NCBI RefSeq assembly: GCF_001550065.1
Contig: NZ_LRUB01000024.1
Coordinates: forward strand, 165,909-229,908
Origin: Kordiimonas lipolytica
GTDB taxonomy: Bacteria > Pseudomonadota > Alphaproteobacteria > Sphingomonadales > Kordiimonadaceae
Direction: 5' to 3'
Length of the DNA: 64,000 bases
Both the position numbers and the translations under genes were made by a program. Position 1 is the stretch's first letter. Every line of letters starts with the position of its first letter. The notes below the pieces were generated by a model. It made no database searches. It was not told where the DNA came from and was given only the letters and a program-made list of their open reading frames with translations. Below are positions 8,727 through 18,814 of the stretch, piece after piece.

Positions 8727-9596
8727 AGCCCGCAGTCAGGCGCAAGCAGGTTCAGCATCTTGTCTCAGGCAAGATGCTGTCTGAGCGCCTTGCCTCTGGG
8801 CTTGTCGGCATATCAAGGTCGGCGGTTCAGTATAACAGCCGTCGTCGCTGTGATGCGTCCCTACGTCTGCGCCTCAAGGAACTGGCGGAACGTTACCCTC
8901 GCTATGGCTATCTGATGCTGCATGCTTTCCTCAAACAGGAAGGTCTGGTGCAGAATGTCAAACGGACCTACCGCCTCTATACGGAAGAAGGACTTCAGGT
9001 GCGGACGAAGAGGCGTCACAAGTTGCCGAACGTGCCACGCCAGCCGATGGCCCTACCATCACGGCAGTCTGAACGCTGGTCTTTGGGTTTTGTGTCAGAT
9101 CAATTGGCGACAGGCTGGCGCTTCCGCACCCTCAATATTGTGGATGATTACACCCGCGAATGTGTCGGGCAACTGGTTGACACCTCCATCTCAGGCCAGC
9201 GTCTGGCGGGCATTCCTGGATGTCCTTGGCAATCAACATGGATTGCCACGGGAGATTGTTCTCGACAACGGCCCTGAGCTTACCAGCAAAGCCATGTTCC
9301 TATGGTCGCAGAGGACAGGCGTGAAGCTCAACTTCATCCAGCCAGGCAAACCTGTGCAGAACGCATTCTGCGAGAGCTTCAATGGTACCTTCAGAGACAA
9401 CTGCCTCAACCAGCACTGGTTCATGAGCCTCAAGGAGGCCAGATCAGTCATCAATGAATGGAGAAGACACTACAATGAAGAACGGCCCCACAGCTCGCTC
9501 GGATACCAGCCGCCAGCGACCTTTGCAAAGCTACAGGCAAGGCGCTTCCAGTCGCCCCAAGAAGAGTCGCGGCTCCTTCCGCTAACTTGCCTGTAG
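8720..9596 (+). pseudogene. IS3-family transposase OrfB, frameshifted
   Basis: The DDE recombinase subunit is split between two frames. From 8720 the first frame reads the HTH_21-like region and the catalytic core up to NIVDDYTRE (first Asp). Between about 9190 and 9215 the homologous reading moves to another frame, which carries IVLDNGPELTS (second Asp) and FCESFNGTFRD (catalytic Glu) and ends in the usual HSSLGYQPPATFA tail at 9596. The two catalytic halves therefore cannot be made as one protein without a further slip. Either a one-base indel inactivated the gene or there is a sequencing error at this spot. Confidence 0.85.
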
Positions 9597-9639
9597 CTGA
9601 GAAGGCTGTGGCATGATAGCCATCAAGTTCCTAACCTAG

Positions 9640-9668
9640 GAAATGGCCTCAATCCGGGGGAAAGGTCA
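9640..9668 (-). repeat. Right terminal inverted repeat of the IS3-family element
   Basis: The partner of 8386-8415; the outermost bases are AGGTCA, ending at 9668. The next 288 bases, up to the gene ending at 9957, hold no convincing gene or RNA. Confidence 0.8.
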
Positions 9669-9956
9669 TGGTATGCTAGGGCATAAATATAGGTGCTGGA
9701 TCGACTATAGGGATGGGGGCGATGGTGATCCGCCCAGATACCACCGTTATCTGAAATCCGGCCAAAGAATTGATTAAAAAGAAATAAAGTACATATTTCT
9801 TTGGGCCTTTACATCTACATCAAGGCGGTGTCCAATGATTGGACGGGCTGCAGAAGGCCAACGCCAATCAAAAACACAAAAAAGGTTCCACAGATAATCA
9901 GTTGAACCTAGGGCTCAGGTCATGCTGGAAGTGGCGTAGATTGATCGAAAAATGTT

Positions 9957-10631
9957 CTAACCAACTAGGTATTCCTTCATCTCGCTGTCTGGTTCCGACA
10001 GTATGGCCATCCATAAAATAAGGTCGTTGTCGCGAACATACTGGCGTAGCTTCTGCCTGTCCCACCTGTAAGCCATTCCGAGTTGGTCTTTAAGCAGGTC
10101 AACGTCTTCATCGGTCATATCCTGATAAAGGATGACACCCAAGTGGACACGCTGAATTAGAATGAAGGGTTCAAACCGCGCTGTGGCGATAGATGTTCGC
10201 CATGTATTTAGGCCTTCTGGGAAATTTCCGAGCATCACATTTGCCGTTGCAACACGAAACCAGGCGAATGTGTTAAGGGGTGCCATTTTGAGGCCTTTTT
10301 CCGAAACCTCTATCGTCAGGGCGGCATATTTTTGAGCTTCTTCAGGGTCAGCTGCTGAGCGTGCTCGGTAAAGGTATGAAGATCCCAAGTCCAGATAAGC
10401 ATCAGGTAGTTCAATAATGCCAAGAGCATCGAGCCTGGAGTTTTCGAGAACCTCTAGGTCTTGCTCAGAGACAGTTTCGCCTGCATTCACCCGGTGCAAG
10501 ATAGGCGTGCCGGGCACGAGCATCAATTCATGCAGAAAACGGGGTACGCCAATCACAATGAGTGTAATGCTAGACACCAGCATAAACCCAGGAATGAACC
10601 AGCGATTAAATTTATCTTTGATTGAGGTCAT
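9957..10631 (-). CDS. Membrane-anchored TPR-like protein of unknown function
   Basis: A 224-aa protein with one N-terminal membrane segment (about residues 14-34) and a helical periplasmic part. The segment from about residue 75 to 175 has the spacing of TPR helices (AYLDLGSSYLYRARS, AEKGLKMAPLNTFAWFRVA-like blocks). Similar small anchored proteins are often found beside O-antigen ligase/polymerase genes, so it may help polysaccharide assembly; this is inference from position. It is the last gene of the polysaccharide region and is followed, 18 bases away on the same strand, by the acyl-CoA ligase stop, with the ligase transcribed into it. The family is not identified. Confidence 0.6.
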   Translation of the reverse strand: MTSIKDKFNRWFIPGFMLVSSITLIVIGVPRFLHELMLVPGTPILHRVNAGETVSEQDLEVLENSRLDALGIIELPDAYLDLGSSYLYRARSAADPEEAQKYAALTIEVSEKGLKMAPLNTFAWFRVATANVMLGNFPEGLNTWRTSIATARFEPFILIQRVHLGVILYQDMTDEDVDLLKDQLGMAYRWDRQKLRQYVRDNDLILWMAILSEPDSEMKEYLVG

Positions 10632-10649
10632 TGCATTTGAACCGGTATC

Positions 10650-12452
10650 TTAATGATACATCCCCTCAAGCGTGTCCCTGTATATTTCGCTCACTACATG
10701 ACGCCTCAGCTTTAGGGTTGGTGTCATCTGTTCATTCTCGATGGTGAAGGCCTCGCCGGCAATCGCAAACTTGCGCACTTTCTCCAGGTTCGATAGGCGC
10801 TTGTTCACGCGCGCGACCGCTGCGTCCATCGCTTTCTTCAGGTCCTTGTCGTGCCGCAGCACATCAAGGCCGCCTTCCTTGCCATTTTCCTTCGCCCAGT
10901 CCCTGAGCCATTCCGCGTCTGGCACAATCAGGCCCACCAGGTGTGGTTTGCGGTCGCCGTAAACCATCGCCTGCGCGATCTCATCCTCAAGGGCCAGCAT
11001 GCCTTCAATGCGCTGCGGCGAGACATTGTCGCCGCCGGCGTTGACGATAATGTCCTTCTTGCGGTCGGTGATCTCCAGGTGGCCGTCCTCGTCGAACCGG
11101 CCCACATCGCCGGTATGCAGCCAGCCATCAACAATGGTTTTGGCCGTGGCTTTCTCGTCGTGCCAATAGCCCTTCATTACCAGCTCACCGCGTACCAGGA
11201 TCTCGCCGTCCTCGGCAATCTTGACTTCAGTGTTGCTAAGCAACGTGCCCACGGTGTGAATTTTTGGCGCGGCCGGTGGATTCACGGAAATGATCGGGCC
11301 GGATTCCGTCTGGCCGTAGCCCTGCAGGAGCGGCAGCCCCAGGCTCATGAAAAAGGCGCCCACGTCTGGCGCGAGCGGTGCACCGCCCGAGACGAGCGCT
11401 TTCAGGCGCCCACCAAACTGTTTCTTCACTTTGCGCCGCACCGTCAGGTCGAGGAACTTGTTTTCAAGCGTTTCCTTGAGCGTCAGGGGCTCTTCGCCTT
11501 TGAAGGCCTTGGTGCCAAGCTCAATCGCCCGGTTGAAAAGCGCTGCTTTCCGGCCGCCGCCCTTCAGGATGCCGCGGCTGATACGCGTGCGCAGCATCTC
11601 GAAAAGGCGCGGCACCACCACCATGACCGTTGGGCTGGCTTCCGCCATATTGGCCGCCAGCTTATCAAGGTTTTCGGCGTACCAGATTTCTGCACCGATC
11701 GTGAGCGGCCAGCACTGGCCAGCTGTGTGTTCATAGGCGTGGCTGAGCGGCAGGAATGACAGGAACGCGTTGTTCTTGAGCCCAAGCTCATCGAAGACGA
11801 TCGCAGCGGCCTCGCTATTGTGCAGGATGGCGCCGTGGTGGATCATCACCCCCTTGGGCGCCCCGCCGGTGCCGCTTGTGTAAATGAGGCAGGCGATATC
11901 ATGGCGCGACACGCTTTGCGCCAGGCTGCGGTATTTGGCGATATCCGGCGTTTGGGTGTCTACCACCTGGGCCCAGTGATGCACATTCACATTCACTGCC
12001 TGCTCAAGCTTCACCTCGTCGATGGTGATGCAGTGCTCAAGCTCGTCCGACTGGTGGGCGGCCTTGAGGAAGGTCCGCGCGAGCGCTTTTGTGGACACAA
12101 TCGCCGCCTTGGCTCCTGAGTTTTCGAGAATGTGCAGATAGTCTCGCGCCGTATAGGTGGTGTAGGCCGGCACACTGACAGCGCCAAGCGCCATCACGGC
12201 AAAGTCAGCCATCAGCCATTCGGGCCGGTTTTCTGAAACAATCACCACCCGGTCGCCCGCACGTACGCCGAGCTCTTCAAGGGCGCTGGCCAGCTGACAG
12301 ACTTTCTGGGCCACTTCGCCCCAGGTCTGGGTTTGCCACTTGCCGTCTTTCTTGGCGTGTAGAAGTGGCTTTTTTTCAAGCACACTGGCTTGGTCAAAAA
12401 ACATTGCTGTCAGGCTTTGCCACTTTTTGATTGGGCATTCTGGTGCTGACAT
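10650..12452 (-). CDS. Long-chain fatty acid-CoA ligase / AMP-dependent synthetase
   Basis: A 600-aa ANL-superfamily enzyme that activates a carboxylic acid with ATP and transfers it to CoA. The P-loop-like motif LIYTSGTGGAPKG lies near residue 190, GYGQTESGP near residue 378, and the hinge and A8 region HTGDVGRFDEDGHLEITDRKKD near residue 440. Length and motifs match the FadD15/long-chain acyl-CoA synthetase group. The start ATG at 12452 is followed by a normal N-terminus. The 264 bases between it and the divergent PAS gene should hold both promoters. Confidence 0.92.
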   Translation of the reverse strand: MSAPECPIKKWQSLTAMFFDQASVLEKKPLLHAKKDGKWQTQTWGEVAQKVCQLASALEELGVRAGDRVVIVSENRPEWLMADFAVMALGAVSVPAYTTYTARDYLHILENSGAKAAIVSTKALARTFLKAAHQSDELEHCITIDEVKLEQAVNVNVHHWAQVVDTQTPDIAKYRSLAQSVSRHDIACLIYTSGTGGAPKGVMIHHGAILHNSEAAAIVFDELGLKNNAFLSFLPLSHAYEHTAGQCWPLTIGAEIWYAENLDKLAANMAEASPTVMVVVPRLFEMLRTRISRGILKGGGRKAALFNRAIELGTKAFKGEEPLTLKETLENKFLDLTVRRKVKKQFGGRLKALVSGGAPLAPDVGAFFMSLGLPLLQGYGQTESGPIISVNPPAAPKIHTVGTLLSNTEVKIAEDGEILVRGELVMKGYWHDEKATAKTIVDGWLHTGDVGRFDEDGHLEITDRKKDIIVNAGGDNVSPQRIEGMLALEDEIAQAMVYGDRKPHLVGLIVPDAEWLRDWAKENGKEGGLDVLRHDKDLKKAMDAAVARVNKRLSNLEKVRKFAIAGEAFTIENEQMTPTLKLRRHVVSEIYRDTLEGMYH

Positions 12453-12716
12453 GGCGCGAGTCCCCTTTTTATTGTCCCCCCACAGGTAGCTCTTTGTTGC
12501 GCAAAAATTCTATTCCCGCAAGTCTGAACGGCCTCACATCGGCGTCAGAACAGAAGTGACAGCGTTGGCAAGCGGGCTGTTAACGAATAATCTACGAAAA
12601 AGTCGTCTACTGAGTCCGATCTTCCTTGCCAGCACAGATTTTGGGTGCCATTAGGGAGGGAACGGGCCGCTGCATATTGCAGGCGGTTTACCTTACGGTT
12701 TAGCGAATTGTTGGCC

Positions 12717-13838
12717 ATGAACGGCACACGAAACGACATATCCGATAACGAGCCCAGCGATGCTGGCGTCCAAGACGACTTTCATGGTGAAAAGGGAGCC
12801 GATGGCGACGAGCGCCGTCTGCACCTCCGGGCGTTTGACTATTGGCATTCGCTGAAAGGCGATAGTGAGTTTCCCCTGTTCTCGCAGCTGACGCCGGAAG
12901 GCCTTGCCCCATACCGCAACAACAGTCTGCTTCTGGAATTTACCGAAGGCGGCGCCACCGTGCGCTATATCGGCAATAACGTGGGCCTGCTTTTGGAAGA
13001 ACCTATCCTGAAGGGCACCAACCTGAACGCCTTCCCGGATTCCGCTTTTGCAAGCGCGCTTCTTGGCCAGTTCGAAACGGAAGAAGGCCGCACCCGCGCT
13101 GCTGAGTTTGAGTTCATCGAAGATCTTCTGGACTGCCGCGGCATCATGCTGCCTTTCAGCCATTCCGGCGATGTGGCGCATTTCGCCATGGTGGTGGTGA
13201 ACTTCCGCCGCCGCGAAGGCGTGGAGCACGGCGAAACCTATGACATGAGCGAAGCTGTGGGTGCATGCGAGCGCGCAGCCAGCAGCGTCGCGCACCTGGA
13301 TGGTGGCAGCCGTTCCAGCCTTTATGAAGCGCTTGCGGCCGCGCTCAAGCTCTATGAAGAAGGTCAGGCGCATCCGGATGCTTATACTGCCCTTCTGCGA
13401 GAGGCGGGCCTGAAGGCGCAGAAACGTGCGCCCTATACGCCGGCGCTCAAGATCACCTTCGGCAAGGACTATGACAAAACCCGGCTGACGGAATATGCTT
13501 CTGCGCTGGCTTATGCCGTGCGCCAGGGTGAAACGTCAGAAACCGTCGCAGCGTTCCTTGAGAATGAGCCCGGCGGCATCAAAGGATGTGTGCGGCGGGA
13601 ACGTTCTGCCCGGCGCGGCCAGGTTGGCAGTGCCGCAGAGCGTAGGCAGGCGGAGGCCGCAGCCCTGGTGAGTAACGTCCGGGGGGTATCGCTTGATGAC
13701 CTCTCTTCAGATAAAGAATTCAGCCTTGTGATAGCACGCCCAAAAGAAGGCGGCGGTCTAGAGGCGGTGGGCCTGGCGGATGTCGGGCAAAATACGGTGG
13801 ACGCCATTATCAGGCGTTTTGCCGACAAAATAAAATAA
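12717..13838 (+). CDS. PAS_5-family protein
   Basis: About 373 aa if translated from ATG 12717; an upstream in-frame start at 12645 is possible. The N-terminal half (about residues 35-165) resembles the PAS_5 family common in Alphaproteobacteria: DYWHSLKGD, a stretch on overall folding (LLLEFTEGGATVRYIGNNVG) and FEFIEDLLDCRGIMLPFS. The rest is low in recognisable motifs and partly charged. PAS domains sense small molecules or redox state, but no output domain is visible. It lies 44 bases before the glutamate dehydrogenase gene on the same strand, so the two may share transcription; whether it senses anything linked to glutamate metabolism is unknown. Confidence 0.7.
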   Translation: MNGTRNDISDNEPSDAGVQDDFHGEKGADGDERRLHLRAFDYWHSLKGDSEFPLFSQLTPEGLAPYRNNSLLLEFTEGGATVRYIGNNVGLLLEEPILKGTNLNAFPDSAFASALLGQFETEEGRTRAAEFEFIEDLLDCRGIMLPFSHSGDVAHFAMVVVNFRRREGVEHGETYDMSEAVGACERAASSVAHLDGGSRSSLYEALAAALKLYEEGQAHPDAYTALLREAGLKAQKRAPYTPALKITFGKDYDKTRLTEYASALAYAVRQGETSETVAAFLENEPGGIKGCVRRERSARRGQVGSAAERRQAEAAALVSNVRGVSLDDLSSDKEFSLVIARPKEGGGLEAVGLADVGQNTVDAIIRRFADKIK

Positions 13839-13882
13839 GACCATGAAACCAGGCCCGGTAGGGTTGTGAAGGGACCAATATA

Positions 13883-16800
13883 GTGACTACGGATGAGCAA
13901 CGCGCACAAGTCATGGCGGAGATCGGCCGTTTGGCCATGGAAACCATGCCCGGCGAATCCTTTGAAGAGTTTGAGAAATTTCTGACGGGCTTTTATGCCC
14001 AGGGTCCCGACGACCTGATGAGCGCGGATCCGGAGACGCTTTTTGCCATTGCCCACAGCATGTGGGACATGGCAGCGAAGCGCCCCTCAGGCACGCCGCT
14101 GATCAAGGTTCTGAACCCGCGCGGCAAGAAGGGCTCCTGGTCCAGCCGCAACACGGTGCTACAGATCGTCAATGATGACATGCCTTTCCTTGTGGATTCG
14201 ATCACCGGTTGCCTTGCGGTTACGCTTCATTACCGCATCCATATGATGCATCACCCGATCCTGCAGGTTGCCCGCGACGATAAGGGCGTGCGCCTAGCGT
14301 CTGGCGAAGATGCTGCCAATGAATCCTACATGTTCATTGAGATCGACGCCCAATCGGATAAAGCTGCGCTGCAGGAAATTGAAGATACGCTCAAAGCCAC
14401 ACTCGCGGACGTGCGGGCGGCAGTGAGCGACTGGCGTGCGATGCTGGCGAAAATCGACGAGACGGTCGCCAGCCTGACGGTGAACCCGCCACCGATTGAC
14501 AATGAAGAGGTCGAGGAAACTATCCGCTTGCTGCGCTGGCTTGGGTCAGACCATTTCACCTTCCTCGGTTTCCGCGAATACCGGTTTGACGGTGACCCTG
14601 CCACCTTCGACTTCAACCGGGTGGATGGGTCAGGCCTTGGTATCCTGCGTGACCCGGCGCGGAATGTCCTGCGCGACAAGGACGGCTTGACGCCTATGTC
14701 ACCGGAAATCCGGCACTTCCTGACGCATCCTGAGCCGCTCATCATCACCAAGGCGAACGTGAAATCCACGGTGCACCGCCAGTCCCATATGGACTATATC
14801 GGTGTGAAAATCTTTGACAGCGAAGGCAGGGCCATTGGCGAACGCCGCTTTGTCGGTCTCTTCACTTCGCTCTCCTATAACCAGTTCACCACCGATGTGC
14901 CGATCGTGCGCAAGAAGGTTGCGAATGTGCTGGAGCGGTCCAAGTTTGCCCAGCGGTCCTATGCCGGCAAGGCGCTTGCCCATATCCTTGAGACATTCCC
15001 GCGGGACGAACTGTTCCAGGTGTCTGAAGACTGGCTGTTTGAAACATCCATGGGCATCCTGCAGCTGACAGAACGCCCCCGCCCGCGCACCTTTGTGCGC
15101 CCGGACAGGTTCGAACGCTTTGTCTCGGCGCTCGTCTATGTGCCGCGTGAAAACTATAACTCCGGCCTGAGGATCGCGATCGAGGAAATCCTGTGCAAGG
15201 CCTATAACGGTGAAGTCTCGGTTTATTATGCCAACCTCTCTGAGGAAGCACTGGCGCGCTGGCACTTCATTATCCGGACCCGCCCGGGCGAGGTGCTGAA
15301 GCCTTCCGAGGAAGACATCAACGCTGCGATCGCAGAGGCAGCACAAGGCTGGATGGACCGCCTTCATTCCGAGCTTGCGAACCGGATCGGTGAAGAGCAA
15401 GGGAACAAGCTGCATCACGAATATAAGAACCGCTTCACCGTTGCCTACATCGAGGCCTTCACGCCGGCACAGGCGGCTTATGACGTTCAGAAGCTCGAAG
15501 ACGTGCGCGGCAAGGATGATGTGCGGGTTGATTTCTACCGTCACCTTGATGACGGCGCCAATCACTACCGACTGAAAATCTATCACGGCAGCCAGTTGAT
15601 CGCGCTTTCAAGCTGTATGCCGGTGTTGGAAAACATGGGCTTCAAGGTGCTATCCGAGCACTCCTATGAAGTGTCTGGCAAGGTCACGAGCTATATTCAT
15701 GATTTCGCGCTCGACCGCCCGGAAGGCAGCCCGTTCGGGCTTGAGCGCCTCAAGCCGCTGGTGGAAGACCTGTTCATCAAGGTTTGGCACGGCACCATCG
15801 AGGACGACGGCTTCAATGAACTGGTGTTGACCGCCGGCATGCGCTGGGACGAGATTGTGATCCTGCGGGCTTACGGCAAATATCTGCGCCAGCTCGGCAT
15901 GGGCTATACCCCGGAATATATCGCTGACACGATGGTGGCCAATGCCGAAATTTCGGCTCAGCTAGTGGCGCTTTTCAAGGTGCAGTTCGACCCGGCTTAC
16001 GAAGGCGCGGACCGCGAAACCATGGCCCAGAATATCGTGACCGACCTCAGGTCTTTGCTAGAGGCCGTCACGAGCCTGGACGCTGACCGCATCCTCAGGG
16101 CCTACGGCAATGTGATCCGGGCCACGCAGCGCACCAACTTCTATCAGGAAGGCGTTGTGGACCGTCAGGACGAGCGCGCGCTTGCTTTCAAGATCCGCTC
16201 GCGCGAGGTCAATGAGATGCCGAAGCCGAAGCCTTTTGCCGAAATCTGGGTTTATTCGCCCCAGGTGGAAGGGGTGCACTTGCGTGGTGGCCCAGTGGCC
16301 CGCGGCGGCCTTCGCTGGTCTGACCGGCGCGAGGATTTCCGCACCGAGGTGCTTGGTCTTGTGAAAGCGCAGCAGGTGAAGAATGCCGTGATCGTGCCGC
16401 AGGGCGCGAAGGGTGGCTTCTTCCCGAAACAGTTGCCGCCGATGAGCGACCGGGAAGCCTTCATGGCGGAAGGTGTGGCCTCATACCGGTCCTTCATTTC
16501 AAGCCTTCTTTCGGTCACCGACAACCTGAAGGGCGCCAAGGTGAAGCCGCCGAAAAGCGTGGTGCGCCGCGATGGTGACGACCCATACCTGGTGGTGGCG
16601 GCCGACAAGGGTACCGCGACTTTCTCTGATATTTCGAACGGCATTTCCGAAGGCCAGGGCTTCTGGCTTGGGGATGCTTTCGCGTCCGGTGGTTCGAACG
16701 GCTATGACCACAAGAAGATGGGCATCACCGCCAAGGGGGCCTGGGAAAGCGTGAAACGCCATTTCCGCGAACTGGGTGTCAACACCCAGAAGGATGAGTT

Positions 16801-18694
16801 CACGGTTATTGGTGTGGGCGATATGGCGGGTGACGTATTCGGCAACGGCATGCTGCTGTCGAAAACCATTCGCCTGCAGGCGGCCTTCAACCATATGCAT
16901 ATCTTCCTGGACCCCAACCCGGGTGACGCGAAGGCCAACTGGAAAGAGCGCAAGCGTCTGTTTGACCTGCCGCGCTCAAGCTGGGCGGATTACGATACGA
17001 AGCTTATTTCCAAGGGCGGCGGCATTTTTGAGCGATCGGCCAAGTCCATCTCCCTGTCACCAGAGGTGAAAGAGTGGCTGGGCGTTGAAGCGGACGCCAT
17101 GACGCCGACCGACCTGATCAACCGTATCCTGAAGGCGGAAGCCGACCTTCTGTGGTTCGGTGGGATCGGCACGTATGTGCGTGCCACGACCGAGAACAAC
17201 GCCCAGGTGGGCGACCGCGCGAACGACGGGCTCCGCGTTTCAGCGGATGAGCTAAAGGTGCGGGTGATCGGCGAAGGCGGCAACCTGGGCATGACCCAGA
17301 AAGCCCGGATCGAATTTGGTCACAAGGGCGGCCGCCTTAACACCGACTTTATCGACAACTCGGCTGGTGTGGACTGTTCGGACAAAGAGGTGAACATCAA
17401 GATCCTTCTGGCCGATGCGATCGCCCGCGGCAACCTGACCCGCGAAGATCGTGACGACCTCTTGGTTTCCATGACCGACGAAGTGTCAGACATTGTCCTC
17501 TCGGACAACTATTTGCAGACTCAGGCTATTTCGCTTGCGGAAGTGAATGCCCGCAATGCCCGCGAATATCATCTGGGCCTCATTCGGGCGCTTGAGCGCG
17601 ATGGTGGGTTGGACCGCGAGATCGAAGTGCTGCCGTCCGACGAGGGCTTTGCGGAACTGGCCGCCAACGACCGCGGCCTGACCCGACCCGAGATTTCGAC
17701 CCTGATGGCTTACGCCAAGATGTCACTCTTCGATATCCTGGTGAAATCCAAGCTGATTGACGACCCAGTGATGCAGCCAGAGCTTGAGTGGGGTTTCCCG
17801 ACTGTGCTGCGCGACAGGTTCGCCACCGAGCTCAGTGAACATCGCCTGCGCCGCGAGATTATCGCAACCGTGCTGGCAAACGAAGTGGTCAACTGGGCGG
17901 GCCTGACCTTCGTTTACGAAGTGAAGGAAGAAACAGGCCTGGGTGTGGAAGATATCGTTGCCGCCTTTGTGGTGGTGCGCGAAATTTTCGGCCTCAGGGA
18001 TCAGTGGGAAGCCATCAATGACCTGGACTATAAGGTTACGGCAGGCACGCAGTATGACATGCACCAATCGGTGTCCGACAGCCTGAAGACACAGGTAATG
18101 TGGGTGCTCAGGAACATGCCGCGGCCAATCAACATCAGCGAAATGGTTGAAGCCTTCAGGGAGCCGGTCAAGGACCTGTTTGCGATCAACCAGTCGATCC
18201 TTTCTGAACCTGCACAGGAAGCTTTTGTCTACCGCCGCGATGCCCTGAAGGCCATGAAGGTGGGTCACGATCTGGCGACCTTCGTGTCCGGTTTTGAGGT
18301 GCTGGTGTCTGGCCCGGATATCATCCAAGTGGCCAAGAAGGCCAAGAAGCCGGTTGATTATGTGGCTGCGGTTCACTTCGCGCTCGGTGATGAGCTTGGC
18401 TTCGATTGGCTTCGCCAGCGGGCTGACCGTATCACGCCGGAAGATCACTGGGACCTCTTGTCCATCCGGTCCGAGCTTGAAGACCTGTCTGACCAGCAGC
18501 GTGATCTGGTGAATGCTGTTTGCATGGGTGCGGGCGATATGACAGCCAAGCAGGCCACCAAGGCCTGGGCCAAGGATCAGCAGACCCGGATCATCCGCGC
18601 CAAGCGCCTGGTGGAAGATCTCAGCTCATCTGGTGGCCTGACGGTTGCGAAACTCAGCTTCGCGACCCGTCACCTGCGCTCGATCCTCAGGTAA
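13883..18694 (+). CDS. gdhB: NAD-specific glutamate dehydrogenase, 180-kDa type
   Basis: A 1603-aa enzyme that oxidatively deaminates L-glutamate to 2-oxoglutarate with NAD+. The length matches the large bacterial NAD-GDH class. N-terminal ACT-like regulatory regions (about residues 1-650) precede the catalytic domain. In the catalytic part, GGPVARGGLRWSDRREDFR (near residue 800), VPQGAKGGFFPKQ (near residue 845) and VIGEGGNLGMTQKARIEF (near residue 1130) are the substrate- and dinucleotide-binding segments. The start is read as GTG at 13883, preceded by a GAAGGGA ribosome site; in-frame ATG codons lie only deeper. A strong hairpin follows at 18721-18747. It probably feeds glutamate carbon into the TCA cycle. 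Confidence 0.96.
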   Translation: MTTDEQRAQVMAEIGRLAMETMPGESFEEFEKFLTGFYAQGPDDLMSADPETLFAIAHSMWDMAAKRPSGTPLIKVLNPRGKKGSWSSRNTVLQIVNDDMPFLVDSITGCLAVTLHYRIHMMHHPILQVARDDKGVRLASGEDAANESYMFIEIDAQSDKAALQEIEDTLKATLADVRAAVSDWRAMLAKIDETVASLTVNPPPIDNEEVEETIRLLRWLGSDHFTFLGFREYRFDGDPATFDFNRVDGSGLGILRDPARNVLRDKDGLTPMSPEIRHFLTHPEPLIITKANVKSTVHRQSHMDYIGVKIFDSEGRAIGERRFVGLFTSLSYNQFTTDVPIVRKKVANVLERSKFAQRSYAGKALAHILETFPRDELFQVSEDWLFETSMGILQLTERPRPRTFVRPDRFERFVSALVYVPRENYNSGLRIAIEEILCKAYNGEVSVYYANLSEEALARWHFIIRTRPGEVLKPSEEDINAAIAEAAQGWMDRLHSELANRIGEEQGNKLHHEYKNRFTVAYIEAFTPAQAAYDVQKLEDVRGKDDVRVDFYRHLDDGANHYRLKIYHGSQLIALSSCMPVLENMGFKVLSEHSYEVSGKVTSYIHDFALDRPEGSPFGLERLKPLVEDLFIKVWHGTIEDDGFNELVLTAGMRWDEIVILRAYGKYLRQLGMGYTPEYIADTMVANAEISAQLVALFKVQFDPAYEGADRETMAQNIVTDLRSLLEAVTSLDADRILRAYGNVIRATQRTNFYQEGVVDRQDERALAFKIRSREVNEMPKPKPFAEIWVYSPQVEGVHLRGGPVARGGLRWSDRREDFRTEVLGLVKAQQVKNAVIVPQGAKGGFFPKQLPPMSDREAFMAEGVASYRSFISSLLSVTDNLKGAKVKPPKSVVRRDGDDPYLVVAADKGTATFSDISNGISEGQGFWLGDAFASGGSNGYDHKKMGITAKGAWESVKRHFRELGVNTQKDEFTVIGVGDMAGDVFGNGMLLSKTIRLQAAFNHMHIFLDPNPGDAKANWKERKRLFDLPRSSWADYDTKLISKGGGIFERSAKSISLSPEVKEWLGVEADAMTPTDLINRILKAEADLLWFGGIGTYVRATTENNAQVGDRANDGLRVSADELKVRVIGEGGNLGMTQKARIEFGHKGGRLNTDFIDNSAGVDCSDKEVNIKILLADAIARGNLTREDRDDLLVSMTDEVSDIVLSDNYLQTQAISLAEVNARNAREYHLGLIRALERDGGLDREIEVLPSDEGFAELAANDRGLTRPEISTLMAYAKMSLFDILVKSKLIDDPVMQPELEWGFPTVLRDRFATELSEHRLRREIIATVLANEVVNWAGLTFVYEVKEETGLGVEDIVAAFVVVREIFGLRDQWEAINDLDYKVTAGTQYDMHQSVSDSLKTQVMWVLRNMPRPINISEMVEAFREPVKDLFAINQSILSEPAQEAFVYRRDALKAMKVGHDLATFVSGFEVLVSGPDIIQVAKKAKKPVDYVAAVHFALGDELGFDWLRQRADRITPEDHWDLLSIRSELEDLSDQQRDLVNAVCMGAGDMTAKQATKAWAKDQQTRIIRAKRLVEDLSSSGGLTVAKLSFATRHLRSILR

Positions 18695-18720
18695 CAGGGC
18701 ACATAGAGAAGCAAGAAAAA

Positions 18721-18747
18721 GGGGCTGCCGGTTGTTCCGGCGGCCCC
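18721..18747 (+). terminator. Rho-independent terminator after NAD-GDH
   Basis: GGGGCTGCCGG pairs with CCGGCGGCCCC across a 5-base loop, with an A-run before and a T-rich run after. It separates the plus-strand GDH from the convergent pirin gene. Confidence 0.85.
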
Positions 18748-18814
18748 TTAGTTTTCAGCGGGGATATCAGCAGCCTTTGAAGGAAGCGGTGCTGACCTGC
18801 TGAGGGAAGTGGTA

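Larger units (their letters stand above)
8386..9668 (+). mobile_element. IS3-family insertion sequence, IS407-type, inactive
   Basis: A 1283-bp element with imperfect inverted ends of about 30 bases that begin TGACCT on the left and end AGGTCA on the right. It encodes the two-frame transposase arrangement of the IS3 family, with orfB in the -1 frame relative to orfA. OrfA sequence resembles the IS407 group. The 4 bases flanking each end (CCAC left, TGGT right) do not match, so no target duplication is seen; the copy is old, or one flank was rearranged. orfB is frameshifted, so the copy is probably not autonomous. Confidence 0.85.

Noticed and set aside
9669..9956. Possible gene remnant right of the insertion sequence
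   Set aside because: Short frames only, no consistent protein-like stretch, no RNA signal.
10851..11759. 302-codon plus-strand frame
   Set aside because: Shadow of the acyl-CoA ligase gene on the minus strand.
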